This document shows positions 7,172 through 13,337 of a stretch of 14,854 nt of DNA, in pieces (positions within the stretch are counted from its first letter, which is position 1; each line of letters begins with the position of its first letter). The stretch spans positions 1 through 14,854 of the forward strand of contig JBDLJX010000063.1 of assembly GCA_039714155.1 (NCBI GenBank), given 5' to 3'. Under the pieces are notes generated by a model that did no database searches, had not been told where the DNA came from, and saw nothing but the letters and a program-made list of their open reading frames with translations. The translations under genes were made by a program, and so were the position numbers. The stretch comes from SZUA-186 sp039714155. Its GTDB lineage: Bacteria; Pseudomonadota; Gammaproteobacteria; UBA9214.

Positions 7172-7225
7172 TGCTCTATCCATGTGATAATTGCTGAATC
7201 CGTAATTATCACATGGATAGAGCAC
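7171..7225. repeat. Perfect 22-bp inverted repeat overlapping a stop codon
   Basis: Arms 7171-7192 and 7204-7225 are perfect inverted repeats (starting GTGCTCTATCCATGTG) around an 11-base loop. The first base of the left arm is the last base of the TAG stop of the giant gene. The preceding CTA plus the arm reads CTAGTG...ATCCAT, like the ends of the MITE at 8981-9124. With no T-run it is not a classical terminator, but such a hairpin would protect the 3' end of the mRNA or hinder elongation. It is most likely a small palindromic insertion. Confidence 0.75.
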
Positions 7226-7314
7226 CAGGGACCTGATGTGTCGCAATATCATGGCATTCAGCTACACCCGAGGTCTTTAGCCTAAGGCAAAGTAGCCCGG
7301 CTGCAGGTCTGCAG

Positions 7315-7360
7315 AGCCTGCCCGGTTGACATCGGCGTTGCACGCCGTAGTCTGCAGGCT
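7315..7360 (+). promoter_or_regulatory. Structured leader with TTGACA, upstream of the ABC transporter
   Basis: AGCCTGC (7315-7321) pairs with GCAGGCT (7354-7360), enclosing a perfect small hairpin CGGCGT-TGC-ACGCCG (7333-7347). TTGACA at 7326-7331 is a perfect -35, but the hexamer 16 bases on (TAGTCT, 7348-7353) is weak. Either a promoter with an overlapping dyad operator or a leader RNA structure is possible. Confidence 0.3.
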
Positions 7361-7390
7361 TGTTTAGTGCACGATAAAGAACAGGCAAAC

Positions 7391-7441
7391 ATGAATGATG
7401 CAGTAATATCCGGTGGGGTGGTTTGCCGGCAGGCAGTATGA
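7391..7441 (+). CDS. Possible 16-residue leader ORF overlapping the ABC ATPase start
   Basis: ATG at 7391 opens a frame encoding MNDAVISGGVVCRQAV, ending in TGA at 7439-7441. The TGA overlaps the ATPase ATG as ATGA. An AGG six bases before the start could serve as a ribosome binding site. The ATPase itself has a poor ribosome binding site, so coupling through this ORF would explain its translation. A short ORF can arise by chance, so this is a suggestion. Confidence 0.3.
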   Translation: MNDAVISGGVVCRQAV

Positions 7442-8181
7442 GTCAGCCCGCAATAGACATCCAGACGGTCAGCAAGCAGTACGAGGATGTACTGGCAGTC
7501 AATACTGTGAGCTTCTCGGTGGCGCCGGGTTCGATCTGTGCGCTGCTGGGTGGCAATGGTGCTGGCAAGACCACGTTACTTTCCATGCTGCTGGGTCTGT
7601 TGCTGCCAACTTCAGGAAGCATACAGATACTCGGTACGGATATGCTCAGGCATCGTTACCAGGTGCTCGGGCGGATGAACTTTTCCTCCCCCTATGTCGA
7701 CCTGCCGCAACGTTTAACGGTACGCGAGAACCTGACGGTGTATGCGCGGCTGTATGGTCTGTCGAAGGCAAACCACCGGCTCGATCGACTGGCCGCACAA
7801 CTGGGTATCGAAGGATTTCTGGAACGGCCCTACGGTACCTTGTCTGCCGGTCAGCGTATCCGGGTGGCATTGACCAAGTCATTACTGAACCGGCCGGAAG
7901 TTCTGTTACTGGATGAGCCGACAGCGTCGCTGGATCCGGACACCGCGGAAACCATTCGTGGCTTCCTGCGGGAATACCAGCAGTCAAGCGGTGCCACCCT
8001 GTTAATGGCATCGCACAACATGCTGGAGGTGGAACGGTTGTGTGATGATGTCATCATTCTGCGCCAGGGGCAGCTGGTCGACCGGGCGTCGCCTGCCGAG
8101 TTGCTGCAGCGTTATGGCAGAGACACGCTTGAAGAGGTATTTATTGCAGTGGCGCGCAATGCCGGGCGGGTGGCATTGTGA
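7438..8181 (+). CDS. ABC transporter ATP-binding protein
   Basis: The 247-residue protein is a complete ABC ATPase: Walker A GGNGAGKTT (38-46), signature LSAGQ (135-139), Walker B LLLDEPT with D159-E160, D-loop SLDPD, and switch His193 in ASHN. The Q-loop region is NFSSPYVDLPQRLTVRENL. It powers the membrane protein encoded next, whose GTG overlaps its stop by four bases. The sequence type (ABC-2 exporter ATPase, CcmA/NodI-like) points to export of a drug, lipid, polysaccharide or similar; the substrate cannot be named. I chose ATG 7438 over the in-frame TTG at 7423 because it is an ATG, overlaps the short upstream ORF and gives the usual N terminus (SQPAIDIQTVSKQY). Confidence 0.93.
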   Translation: MSQPAIDIQTVSKQYEDVLAVNTVSFSVAPGSICALLGGNGAGKTTLLSMLLGLLLPTSGSIQILGTDMLRHRYQVLGRMNFSSPYVDLPQRLTVRENLTVYARLYGLSKANHRLDRLAAQLGIEGFLERPYGTLSAGQRIRVALTKSLLNRPEVLLLDEPTASLDPDTAETIRGFLREYQQSSGATLLMASHNMLEVERLCDDVIILRQGQLVDRASPAELLQRYGRDTLEEVFIAVARNAGRVAL

Positions 8182-8972
8182 GCGCTCTGCGCCGTATCAA
8201 TGCCATGGTATTGCGCTATGTCTACCTGGTGCGGCGTTCCTGGCCGCGCATACTCGAGATGGTCTACTGGCCTACCGTGCAGTTGATCCTGTGGGGCTTT
8301 ATCACGCAGTTCTTCCTCGCCAGCAGTTCCTGGCTGGCGCAGGCATCCGGCGTGCTACTGGCTGCGGTAATGCTGTGGGATGTCATGTTTCGTGGTCATC
8401 TCGGTGTATCGCTGGCGTTTTTCGAGGAAATGTACTCGCGCAACCTTGGACACTTGTTTGCCAGCCCGTTACGTGTCGGTGAGCTGGTGGGCGCGCTGCT
8501 GGTCATCAGCCTGATTCGGACCCTGGTCGGTGTTGGTGGTGCGGCCTTGCTGGCCATACCGTTGTTTGATTTCTCGATTTTTGGACTCGGTCTGCCGCTA
8601 CTGAGTTTCTTCGCCAATCTGCTGATTATGGGCTGGTCGATCGGCCTGGTGGTGTCGGGGCTGGTCTTGCGTTACGGGCTGGGGGCCGAAAGCCTTGCCT
8701 GGGTGGCGATCTTTGCTATCGCACCCGTCAGTGGCATTTACTACCCGATCTCGGTACTGCCTGACTGGCTGCAAACCGTCGCCTGGGTATTACCCTCCAG
8801 TCACGTGTTCGAGGGCATGCGTGCCGTGATGTTCGAGCAGACCTTTCAGCTGGACCAGCTGCTGCAGGCCGTGGCACTGAATACCATGTTCCTGCTGGCC
8901 GGCATCGGGGTATTTCTCAAGGCGTTCCACAGTGCCCGCAAGCGGGGCCTGCTGATGCGTGTTGGTGAGTAG
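8178..8972 (+). CDS. ABC-2 type transporter permease
   Basis: The 264-residue integral membrane protein has about six hydrophobic segments: near VYWPTVQLILWGFITQFFL, GVLLAAVMLWDVMF, LVGALLVISLIRTLVGVGGAALLAIP, LLSFFANLLIMGWSIGLVVSGLVL, WVAIFAIAPVSGIYYPISVL and LLQAVALNTMFLLAGIGVFL. The cytoplasmic stretch EEMYSRNLGHLFASPLRVGELV and the sequence PVSGIYYPISVLPDWLQTVAWVLPSSHVFEGMR are typical of the ABC-2 permease family (NodJ/YadH-like). It starts at GTG 8178, overlapping the ATPase stop as GTGA, so the two are translationally coupled and form one exporter. The substrate is unknown. The MITE-like element lies 8 bases after its stop. Confidence 0.92.
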   Translation: MSALRRINAMVLRYVYLVRRSWPRILEMVYWPTVQLILWGFITQFFLASSSWLAQASGVLLAAVMLWDVMFRGHLGVSLAFFEEMYSRNLGHLFASPLRVGELVGALLVISLIRTLVGVGGAALLAIPLFDFSIFGLGLPLLSFFANLLIMGWSIGLVVSGLVLRYGLGAESLAWVAIFAIAPVSGIYYPISVLPDWLQTVAWVLPSSHVFEGMRAVMFEQTFQLDQLLQAVALNTMFLLAGIGVFLKAFHSARKRGLLMRVGE

Positions 8973-8975
8973 AGT

Positions 8976-8980
8976 AATCT
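8976..8980. repeat. Left target-site duplication AATCT of the MITE-like element
   Basis: AATCT abuts the left terminal repeat and is repeated at 9125-9129, abutting the right terminal repeat. A 5-bp direct repeat at exactly these places is what transposition would leave. Confidence 0.6.
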
Positions 8981-9124
8981 AGTGTCCATCCATAAAGACC
9001 GGTTATTTTCTCGCAAAGACGCAAAGCACGCCAAGACAAGATTTTAAAATGCCATTAAAACAATCTTTTAACACTTTGCGTGCTCTGCGCCTTGGCGAGA
9101 GTTTATTGTTTGTGGATGGACACT
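8981..9124. mobile_element. MITE-like element of 144 bp with terminal inverted repeats
   Basis: The ends AGTGTCCATCCA (8981-8992) and TGGATGGACACT (9113-9124) are perfect 12-bp inverted repeats. Complementarity continues imperfectly inwards for about 60 bases each side (TTATTTTCTCGC near 9003-9014 with GCGAGAGTTTA near 9095-9105; CGCAAAGCACGC near 9020-9031 with GCGTGCTCTGCG near 9078-9089) to an AT-rich centre. It has no ORF. Five-base duplications AATCT flank it. It is a non-autonomous, transposase-dependent insertion; the source transposon is not in the window. As RNA it would fold into one long hairpin between two convergent genes and could act as a barrier to transcription. Confidence 0.8.
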
Positions 9125-9129
9125 AATCT
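9125..9129. repeat. Right target-site duplication AATCT of the MITE-like element
   Basis: This second copy of AATCT supplies the first two bases of the plus-strand CTA that is the minus-strand TAG stop of the 66-residue gene, so the duplication preserved that stop. Confidence 0.6.
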
Positions 9130-9328
9130 AGTCGGAAGACAGCAATGCGCGGATCAGGTGCACCGTGGTTTGCGGTTCGTCGCCGGGTAGTTCTGATGGT
9201 GTGATTTCACGCTGTGCCAGGCGAAGTTCTGCCAGAGGGTGTGCAGCGACAACCGGATCGTTATGATCTGATTCCGGTTCGGTTACTGACTGGATACTGC
9301 CGTTTGCCATATCGTAGATGATGGTCAT
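9128..9328 (-). CDS. Small hypothetical protein, 66 residues
   Basis: I do not recognise this protein. It is acidic, has no membrane segment and no cysteine, and reads MTIIYDMANGSIQ...PESDHNDPVVAAHPLAELRLAQREI...TVHLIRALLSSD. The main support for a real gene is a strong ribosome binding site, AGGGGG (9335-9340 on the plus strand), six bases upstream of the ATG at 9328. A second in-frame ATG (MANGS) lies six codons in, but without a comparable site. Its stop codon is at the edge of the MITE-like element, and before that insertion its 3' end would have lain only a few bases from the ABC permease stop. Confidence 0.6.
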   Translation of the reverse strand: MTIIYDMANGSIQSVTEPESDHNDPVVAAHPLAELRLAQREITPSELPGDEPQTTVHLIRALLSSD

Positions 9329-9428
9329 GGTCTGCCCCCTGTCATTGACATTGTTCGTGCCTGTATGAACCCTATCGGCAGCACGGCCGGGCGATTTAAT
9401 GTCCCATCAACATATTGTTCTATATCAA

Positions 9429-9459
9429 GAATATTCTATGCCCCGGTTTGGGTAACCGG
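9429..9459. other. Gap with AGAATATTCT palindrome and weak hairpin 3' of the DUF6763-like gene
   Basis: AGAATATTCT (9429-9438) is a perfect palindrome shared with 2349-2358. Next to it CCGGTT (9443-9448) pairs with AACCGG (9454-9459) around TGGGT, directly after the minus-strand stop at 9463. As a terminator for that gene it lacks a T-run, so it is at best weak. Confidence 0.3.
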
Positions 9460-9462
9460 ACG

Positions 9463-9750
9463 TCATTCGATTTCGTCCAGCGGGTTGATGTGGTCATTGG
9501 GGGCGGTGAGTTCGAGATCGACGCCGTAGTCCTCGCGTTCAATATCCATGGAACCGGACCAGTCCTCCGGGGGTTCGATTGGCACGATCTCCAGTTCTCG
9601 CCAGGAATCCAGATCCACTTCTTCCACGGCGCCGTCGAAATACTGGATTTCAACAGTGGCTTCATCGTTATCCAGTGCAACGATTTCGAAACTATCATTG
9701 CTGGCGTTCTGGTACCAGTCACCGATTTGCGGAGTATATTCGTTAGCCAT
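9463..9750 (-). CDS. Small acidic protein resembling the DUF6763 family
   Basis: The 95-residue, strongly acidic protein reads PQIGDWYQNASNDSFEIVALDNDEATVEIQYFDGAVEEVDLDSWRELEIVPIEPPEDWSG in its first two thirds. That pattern (GxWY, an EIVAxD strand, VEIQYFDG, EEDLxxW, EPPEDWSG) matches a small uncharacterised gammaproteobacterial family I recall as DUF6763. The likely fold is a small beta barrel, with a disordered acidic tail ending DHINPLDEIE. No function is known and none can be inferred from the neighbours. The ATG at 9750 has GAGA about nine bases upstream. A longer minus-strand frame over the same region (9420-9827) is a shadow with implausible composition. Confidence 0.85.
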   Translation of the reverse strand: MANEYTPQIGDWYQNASNDSFEIVALDNDEATVEIQYFDGAVEEVDLDSWRELEIVPIEPPEDWSGSMDIEREDYGVDLELTAPNDHINPLDEIE

Positions 9751-10163
9751 GTGCGTATCTCACGTATGCTGTCTGGTCCCTGGGGACAGTCGATTGAAAT
9801 AGTGCCTTGCCTGTCTGCTTCTGTCATTCATTTATAGAGTGTGCTGGCCGTGTTGGCAAGTTGTCAGTGATTCCGGCTTGTGGCATGGCAGGTCCGTTTA
9901 AACGCTGAGATGGCCAGGGACCGCAGCCTGCCAGACGCCGGGCCGTCCTGGATATATACAAGATAACAAATTGATTTTCATAAAATTGATTGCATATTGC
10001 GGATGTGAACTGCAAACCGTACCAGGGCGTTTGGCCTGGCCCGCACTTCTTACCGCGGGCTGGGTGGGGAGCTGCGCGGTTGCTGAAAATCCTCCCCTGT
10101 TACGGTAAAGTGCGCGTTTCTTTATTTCGCATAACCCACTGAATTCTGGACGAGGACAATAAT
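9751..10163. other. 413-bp intergenic region upstream of rpe
   Basis: I see no gene here. The region holds a distinct AT-rich island at about 9950-10000 with two direct copies of AAATTGATT (9968-9976 and 9983-9991, 15 bases apart), then a GC-rich stretch with short dyads (for example CCAGG...CCTGG near 10022-10037), then the probable rpe promoter. The AT-rich island is well placed for the promoter of the divergent DUF6763-like gene or a distal promoter of the rpe operon. Confidence 0.4.
10083..10111 (+). promoter_or_regulatory. Candidate rpe-gph-trpE operon promoter
   Basis: CTGAAA (10083-10088) and TAAAGT (10106-10111) are 17 bases apart and about 50 bases before the rpe ATG. Both hexamers are partial matches, and other pairings are possible. 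Confidence 0.3.
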
Positions 10164-10841
10164 ATGGCCGATTACAAGATCGCGCCTTCTATCCTGTCGG
10201 CGGATTTTGCCCGCCTGGGAGAAGAAGTGACTGACGTACTGAACGCCGGCGCCGACATTGTGCATTTCGATGTCATGGACAACCATTATGTGCCGAACCT
10301 GACCATCGGGCCACTGGTGTGTGAGGCGCTGCGCAATCATGGTGTCACGGCTGATATTGATGTGCACCTGATGGTGAAGCCGGTTGATCGAATCATTCCG
10401 GATTTTGCCAGCGCCGGCGCCACCTACATTACCTTCCATCCGGAAGCCAGCGAACATATCGATCGTTCGCTGCAGCTGGTGCGTGAAAACGGCTGCAAGT
10501 CCGGACTGGTGTTCAACCCGGCTACCCCGCTGGATTACCTCAAATACGTGATCGACAAGGTCGATATGGTGTTGCTGATGTCGGTCAACCCGGGATTTGG
10601 TGGCCAGAGTTTCATACCGGAAGCCCTGGGCAAGCTGCGTGAAGCACGCAAGATCATTGCTGCGAGCGGTAATGACATTCGTCTCGAAATCGACGGTGGC
10701 GTCAAGGTCGACAACATCGGCGAGATTGCTGCGGCCGGTGCGGATACCTTTGTTGCCGGGTCTGCCATCTTTGGTGCCGATGACTACAAGGCGACCATCG
10801 ATGCCATGCGTGCCGAAATCGCCAGGGCAAGCGGGGATTGA
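10164..10841 (+). CDS. rpe: Ribulose-phosphate 3-epimerase
   Basis: The 225-residue enzyme interconverts ribulose 5-phosphate and xylulose 5-phosphate in the pentose phosphate and Calvin cycles, in the cytoplasm. It is a full-length TIM barrel: IAPSILSADF at the start, metal ligands H34 and D36 in HFDVMDNHYVPN, H68 in DVHLMV, the phosphate loop MSVNPGFGGQ, catalytic D177 in LEIDGGV and the closing VAGSAIFG. GAGGA at 10152-10156 gives a good ribosome binding site seven bases before the ATG. It heads an operon with gph (one base gap) and trpE. No CbbE-type context or RuBisCO genes are visible, so a general role is assumed. Confidence 0.97.
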   Translation: MADYKIAPSILSADFARLGEEVTDVLNAGADIVHFDVMDNHYVPNLTIGPLVCEALRNHGVTADIDVHLMVKPVDRIIPDFASAGATYITFHPEASEHIDRSLQLVRENGCKSGLVFNPATPLDYLKYVIDKVDMVLLMSVNPGFGGQSFIPEALGKLREARKIIAASGNDIRLEIDGGVKVDNIGEIAAAGADTFVAGSAIFGADDYKATIDAMRAEIARASGD

Positions 10842-10842
10842 A

Positions 10843-11523
10843 ATGAGTGTGCGCAGGCCGGAAATGATCCTGATCGATGTTGACGGGACAATGGTGGACA
10901 GTGTCCCGGATCTGGCCTTTTGTGTTGATACCATGATGGCCGGGCTTGGCCGTTCGTCCTGTGGCGAGGCCGAGGTACGCAACTGGGTTGGTAATGGCGT
11001 CGAGCGGCTGGTGCAGCGCGCATTGACCGGTAGCATGGACGGTAAGCCCGACCCGGCTGATTTCGAGCGTGCCTACCCGATATTTCTCGATCTGTATACG
11101 GAAAACACCTCGAAACGTTCCTGTCTGTATCCGGGCGTGCGCGAAGGCATCGACCTGTTGACGGCGTCCGGTTATCCGCTGGGTTGTGTGACCAACAAGG
11201 CAGCACGGTTTACCGAGCCGTTGCTGCAGGACCTCGGTGTTGCCGATGCTTTTGCCATTATCATCAGTGGTGATACCCTGCCGCAAAAGAAACCGGACCC
11301 GGCGCCGTTACTGCATGCAGCGGAATTCTTCGGTGTTGCGCCGGAAGCGGCACTCATGATTGGTGACTCGGTCAGTGATGTGAAGGCGGCACGGGCCGCC
11401 GGATTCCAGATTGTCTGTATGAGTTATGGTTATAATCATGGTGACGATATACGTGATGCCCGGCCGGATGCCGTTATTGATACGATGACCGAGATACTGC
11501 CGTTACTTGAAAAGGCGGCGTGA
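10843..11523 (+). CDS. gph: Phosphoglycolate phosphatase (HAD superfamily)
   Basis: The 226-residue cytoplasmic phosphatase hydrolyses 2-phosphoglycolate, a product of oxidised DNA end repair and of RuBisCO oxygenation. HAD motif I is D12-V-D14-G-T followed by MVDS, motif II is VTNKAAR, motif III is the Lys of QKKPDPAP, and motif IV is GDSVSD at 174-179. A helical cap domain fills the interval after motif I. The frame extends upstream into rpe, but ATG 10843, one base after the rpe stop with GGGGA at 10833-10837, gives the normal length and N terminus. The rpe-gph-trpE order is common in gammaproteobacteria, which supports Gph over other HAD phosphatases. Confidence 0.93.
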   Translation: MSVRRPEMILIDVDGTMVDSVPDLAFCVDTMMAGLGRSSCGEAEVRNWVGNGVERLVQRALTGSMDGKPDPADFERAYPIFLDLYTENTSKRSCLYPGVREGIDLLTASGYPLGCVTNKAARFTEPLLQDLGVADAFAIIISGDTLPQKKPDPAPLLHAAEFFGVAPEAALMIGDSVSDVKAARAAGFQIVCMSYGYNHGDDIRDARPDAVIDTMTEILPLLEKAA

Positions 11524-11649
11524 ACAAAATTATGCAATTCACTGGAGAGAAATACCTGGTACAACATTTCGTCAGCAGCCGATGGCGTATGGCCGCGTGC
11601 TGCGTACGGAACAGTTTTGTACCCGATGACATTCTCAACGGTGAGTGCA

Positions 11650-13137
11650 ATGACACCTGAAGATTTCAATTCCCTGGCAGGGGCAGGTTATAACCGGATC
11701 CCTGTAACCCGCGAGATACTTGCGGACCTTGATACACCACTGAGTACCTATCTGAAGCTGGCAGACGGGCCGTATTCCTATCTGCTCGAGTCTGTGCATG
11801 GCGGTGAAAAATGGGGCCGCTATTCCATTATCGGCTTGCCATCATCGGTTGTGGTACGCATCAGCGGTCACCAGGTTGATGTCGTGCAGGATGGCGAGGT
11901 GGTCGAGACGGCGACCGTTGATGATCCGCTGGCCTGGATAGAGGCATTTCAGGCCCGTTATCGGGCGCCGGAGTTGCCCGATATGCCACGCTTCACTGGT
12001 GGTCTGGTGGGCTATTTCGGCTATGACACGGTGCGCTATATTGAACCGCGGCTGGCCGAATTCGACAAGCCGGATCTGCTTGGCAGTCCGGACATCCTGC
12101 TGATGGTGTCGGATGAACTGGTCGTTTTCGATAACCTGGCCGGCACGCTGTTGCTGGTGGTGCATGTCGACCCTGGCAGTGAGGATGCACTGTCGCAGGG
12201 CCAGGCCCGGCTGGATGAACTGGCCGACAGGTTGCAGACGGCAAGCCCGGCCTATCATCCGGGCAGCGGGGAGCCTGCCAGTCCGGTCGATGAGTCGGAT
12301 TTTGTTTCCGGTTTTACCCGCGCGGGCTTTGAGTCGGCGGTTAACCGCATCAAGGACTACATCGTCGAGGGTGACGCCATGCAAGTGGTGTTGTCGCAGC
12401 GCATGTCGATTCCGTTCAGTGCGCCGCCACTGGACCTGTACCGTGCGCTGCGCAGCCTGAATCCGTCACCCTATATGTATTATCTGGACCTGGGTGGCTT
12501 CCATATCGTCGGCTCATCGCCGGAGATCCTGGTGCACCTTGAAGACGACGTCGTTACGGTGCGGCCGATTGCCGGCACCCGGCCGCGTGGCGCCGATGAA
12601 GCTGCCGACAAGGCGCTGGAAGCTGATCTGCTCGCCGATCCGAAGGAGCTGGCGGAGCATTTGATGCTGATTGACCTGGGCCGCAATGATGCCGGCAGGG
12701 TAAGTGAAACCGGCAGTGTTGCGCTGACCGAGAAGATGGTGATCGAGCGCTATTCCCACGTCATGCATATCGTCTCCAATGTCACCGGGCGAGTACGCCA
12801 GGGCATGAGTGCCATCGATGTATTGCGGGCAACATTCCCGGCAGGTACTGTCAGTGGCGCACCCAAGATCCGTGCCATGGAAATCATCGATGAGCTGGAA
12901 CCGGTAAAACGTGGCGTGTATGCCGGCGCCGTCGGTTACCTGTCGTGGTCAGGTAATATGGATACCGCGATAGCCATTCGTACGGCGGTCATCAAGGATC
13001 ATACCCTGCATATCCAGGCAGGTGCCGGGATTGTTGCCGATTCAGTGCCGGCGAACGAATGGGAAGAGACCATGAACAAGGGCCGTGCGATATTCCGTGC
13101 CGTTGCCCTGGCCAGCCGCGGTCTGTCAGGGGCATAG
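11650..13137 (+). CDS. trpE: Anthranilate synthase component I
   Basis: The 495-residue enzyme makes anthranilate from chorismate, using ammonia channelled from the TrpG glutamine amidotransferase; it is the first step of tryptophan synthesis. It has the N-terminal regulatory domain with LLES at 45-48, the tryptophan feedback site, and the catalytic half with RPIAGTRPRG, DPKELAEHLMLIDLGRNDAGR, FPAGTVSGAPKIRAMEIIDELEP and YAGAVGYLSWSGNMDTAIAIRT. Upstream TTG, ATG (11626) and GTG starts lie in frame, but ATG 11650 follows GGTGAG (11639-11644) and begins MTPEDF, the typical N terminus. The 126 bases after gph show no Trp-codon leader peptide. The gene is intact, but its partner trpG is cut after seven codons immediately downstream. 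Confidence 0.97.
   Translation: MTPEDFNSLAGAGYNRIPVTREILADLDTPLSTYLKLADGPYSYLLESVHGGEKWGRYSIIGLPSSVVVRISGHQVDVVQDGEVVETATVDDPLAWIEAFQARYRAPELPDMPRFTGGLVGYFGYDTVRYIEPRLAEFDKPDLLGSPDILLMVSDELVVFDNLAGTLLLVVHVDPGSEDALSQGQARLDELADRLQTASPAYHPGSGEPASPVDESDFVSGFTRAGFESAVNRIKDYIVEGDAMQVVLSQRMSIPFSAPPLDLYRALRSLNPSPYMYYLDLGGFHIVGSSPEILVHLEDDVVTVRPIAGTRPRGADEAADKALEADLLADPKELAEHLMLIDLGRNDAGRVSETGSVALTEKMVIERYSHVMHIVSNVTGRVRQGMSAIDVLRATFPAGTVSGAPKIRAMEIIDELEPVKRGVYAGAVGYLSWSGNMDTAIAIRTAVIKDHTLHIQAGAGIVADSVPANEWEETMNKGRAIFRAVALASRGLSGA
13128..13132 (+). promoter_or_regulatory. Ribosome binding site of the interrupted trpG
   Basis: AGGGG inside the last codons of trpE lies seven bases before ATG 13140. It confirms that the seven-codon fragment is a genuine gene start and not chance. 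Confidence 0.7.
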
Positions 13138-13139
13138 CC

Positions 13140-13163
13140 ATGTTGTTGATGATCGATAATTAA
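13140..13163 (+). pseudogene. trpG: trpG 5' fragment, interrupted by an integrative element (left attachment junction)
   Basis: Two bases after the trpE stop the sequence encodes MLLMIDN and then TAA. TrpG proteins of this group begin MLLMIDNYDSFTYNL, so the match to the expected N terminus is exact for seven residues and then stops. The frame is broken where Tyr8 (TAC or TAT) should be, and the following bases are AT-rich and unrelated to TrpG. The integrase gene that starts 175 bases on explains the break. The crossover point lies within about 13140-13162. Whether the far junction restores a whole trpG depends on how much of this sequence is duplicated there; that end is outside the window. 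Confidence 0.85.
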
Positions 13164-13222
13164 CACGGTAGTCTATAGGCGTCCAACACCGTCTAAACAA
13201 TACTAATAACTTACTGTTTAAA

Positions 13223-13238
13223 ATAGATAATAATCTAT
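13223..13238. promoter_or_regulatory. Dyad in the integrase upstream region
   Basis: ATAGAT and ATCTAT form a 6-bp inverted repeat around AATA in an AT-rich stretch. It could be an operator or an excisionase/integrase contact site; the assignment rests on position only. Confidence 0.3.
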
Positions 13239-13240
13239 AC

Positions 13241-13280
13241 CTCATCCGAGGCCATCCATCGTCATCCATTGCCATCCGGA
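13241..13280. repeat. Four phased 10-bp direct repeats upstream of the integrase
   Basis: CTCATCCGAG, GCCATCCATC, GTCATCCATT and GCCATCCGGA follow one another without a gap. CATCC recurs at 13243, 13253, 13263 and 13273, exactly one helical turn apart. This places the same motif on one face of the DNA, as expected for cooperative binding of an integrase arm domain, excisionase or repressor. Confidence 0.65.
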
Positions 13281-13284
13281 AAAA

Positions 13285-13306
13285 TTGCGGGTATCGTTGC
13301 GGGTAT
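13285..13306. repeat. Two TTGCGGGTAT direct repeats, probable integrase arm sites
   Basis: TTGCGGGTAT occurs at 13285-13294 and 13297-13306, 12 bases apart, 32 bases before the integrase start. Similar paired G-rich repeats commonly precede genes for DUF4102 integrases; binding by the N-terminal arm domain is an inference from that pattern. Confidence 0.55.
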
Positions 13307-13337
13307 ATTTTCACCGTAACTAACATATTTGCCTGCA

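Noticed and set aside
9420..9827. 135-codon minus-strand frame
   Set aside because: It covers the acidic DUF6763-like gene in another frame; the latter has a recognisable family pattern and a better start.
10122..11036. 304-codon minus-strand frame opposite rpe and gph
   Set aside because: Both sense genes are unmistakable and complete; the antisense frame is a by-product of their codon use.
11532..11660. Open frame of about 42 codons between gph and trpE as a possible trp leader peptide
   Set aside because: It holds a single Trp codon with no tandem pair, overlaps trpE, lacks a clear ribosome binding site, and I see no attenuator with a T-run after it.
13241..13306. CRISPR array
   Set aside because: Repeat units are only 10-12 bp with no spacers of the right length and no cas genes.
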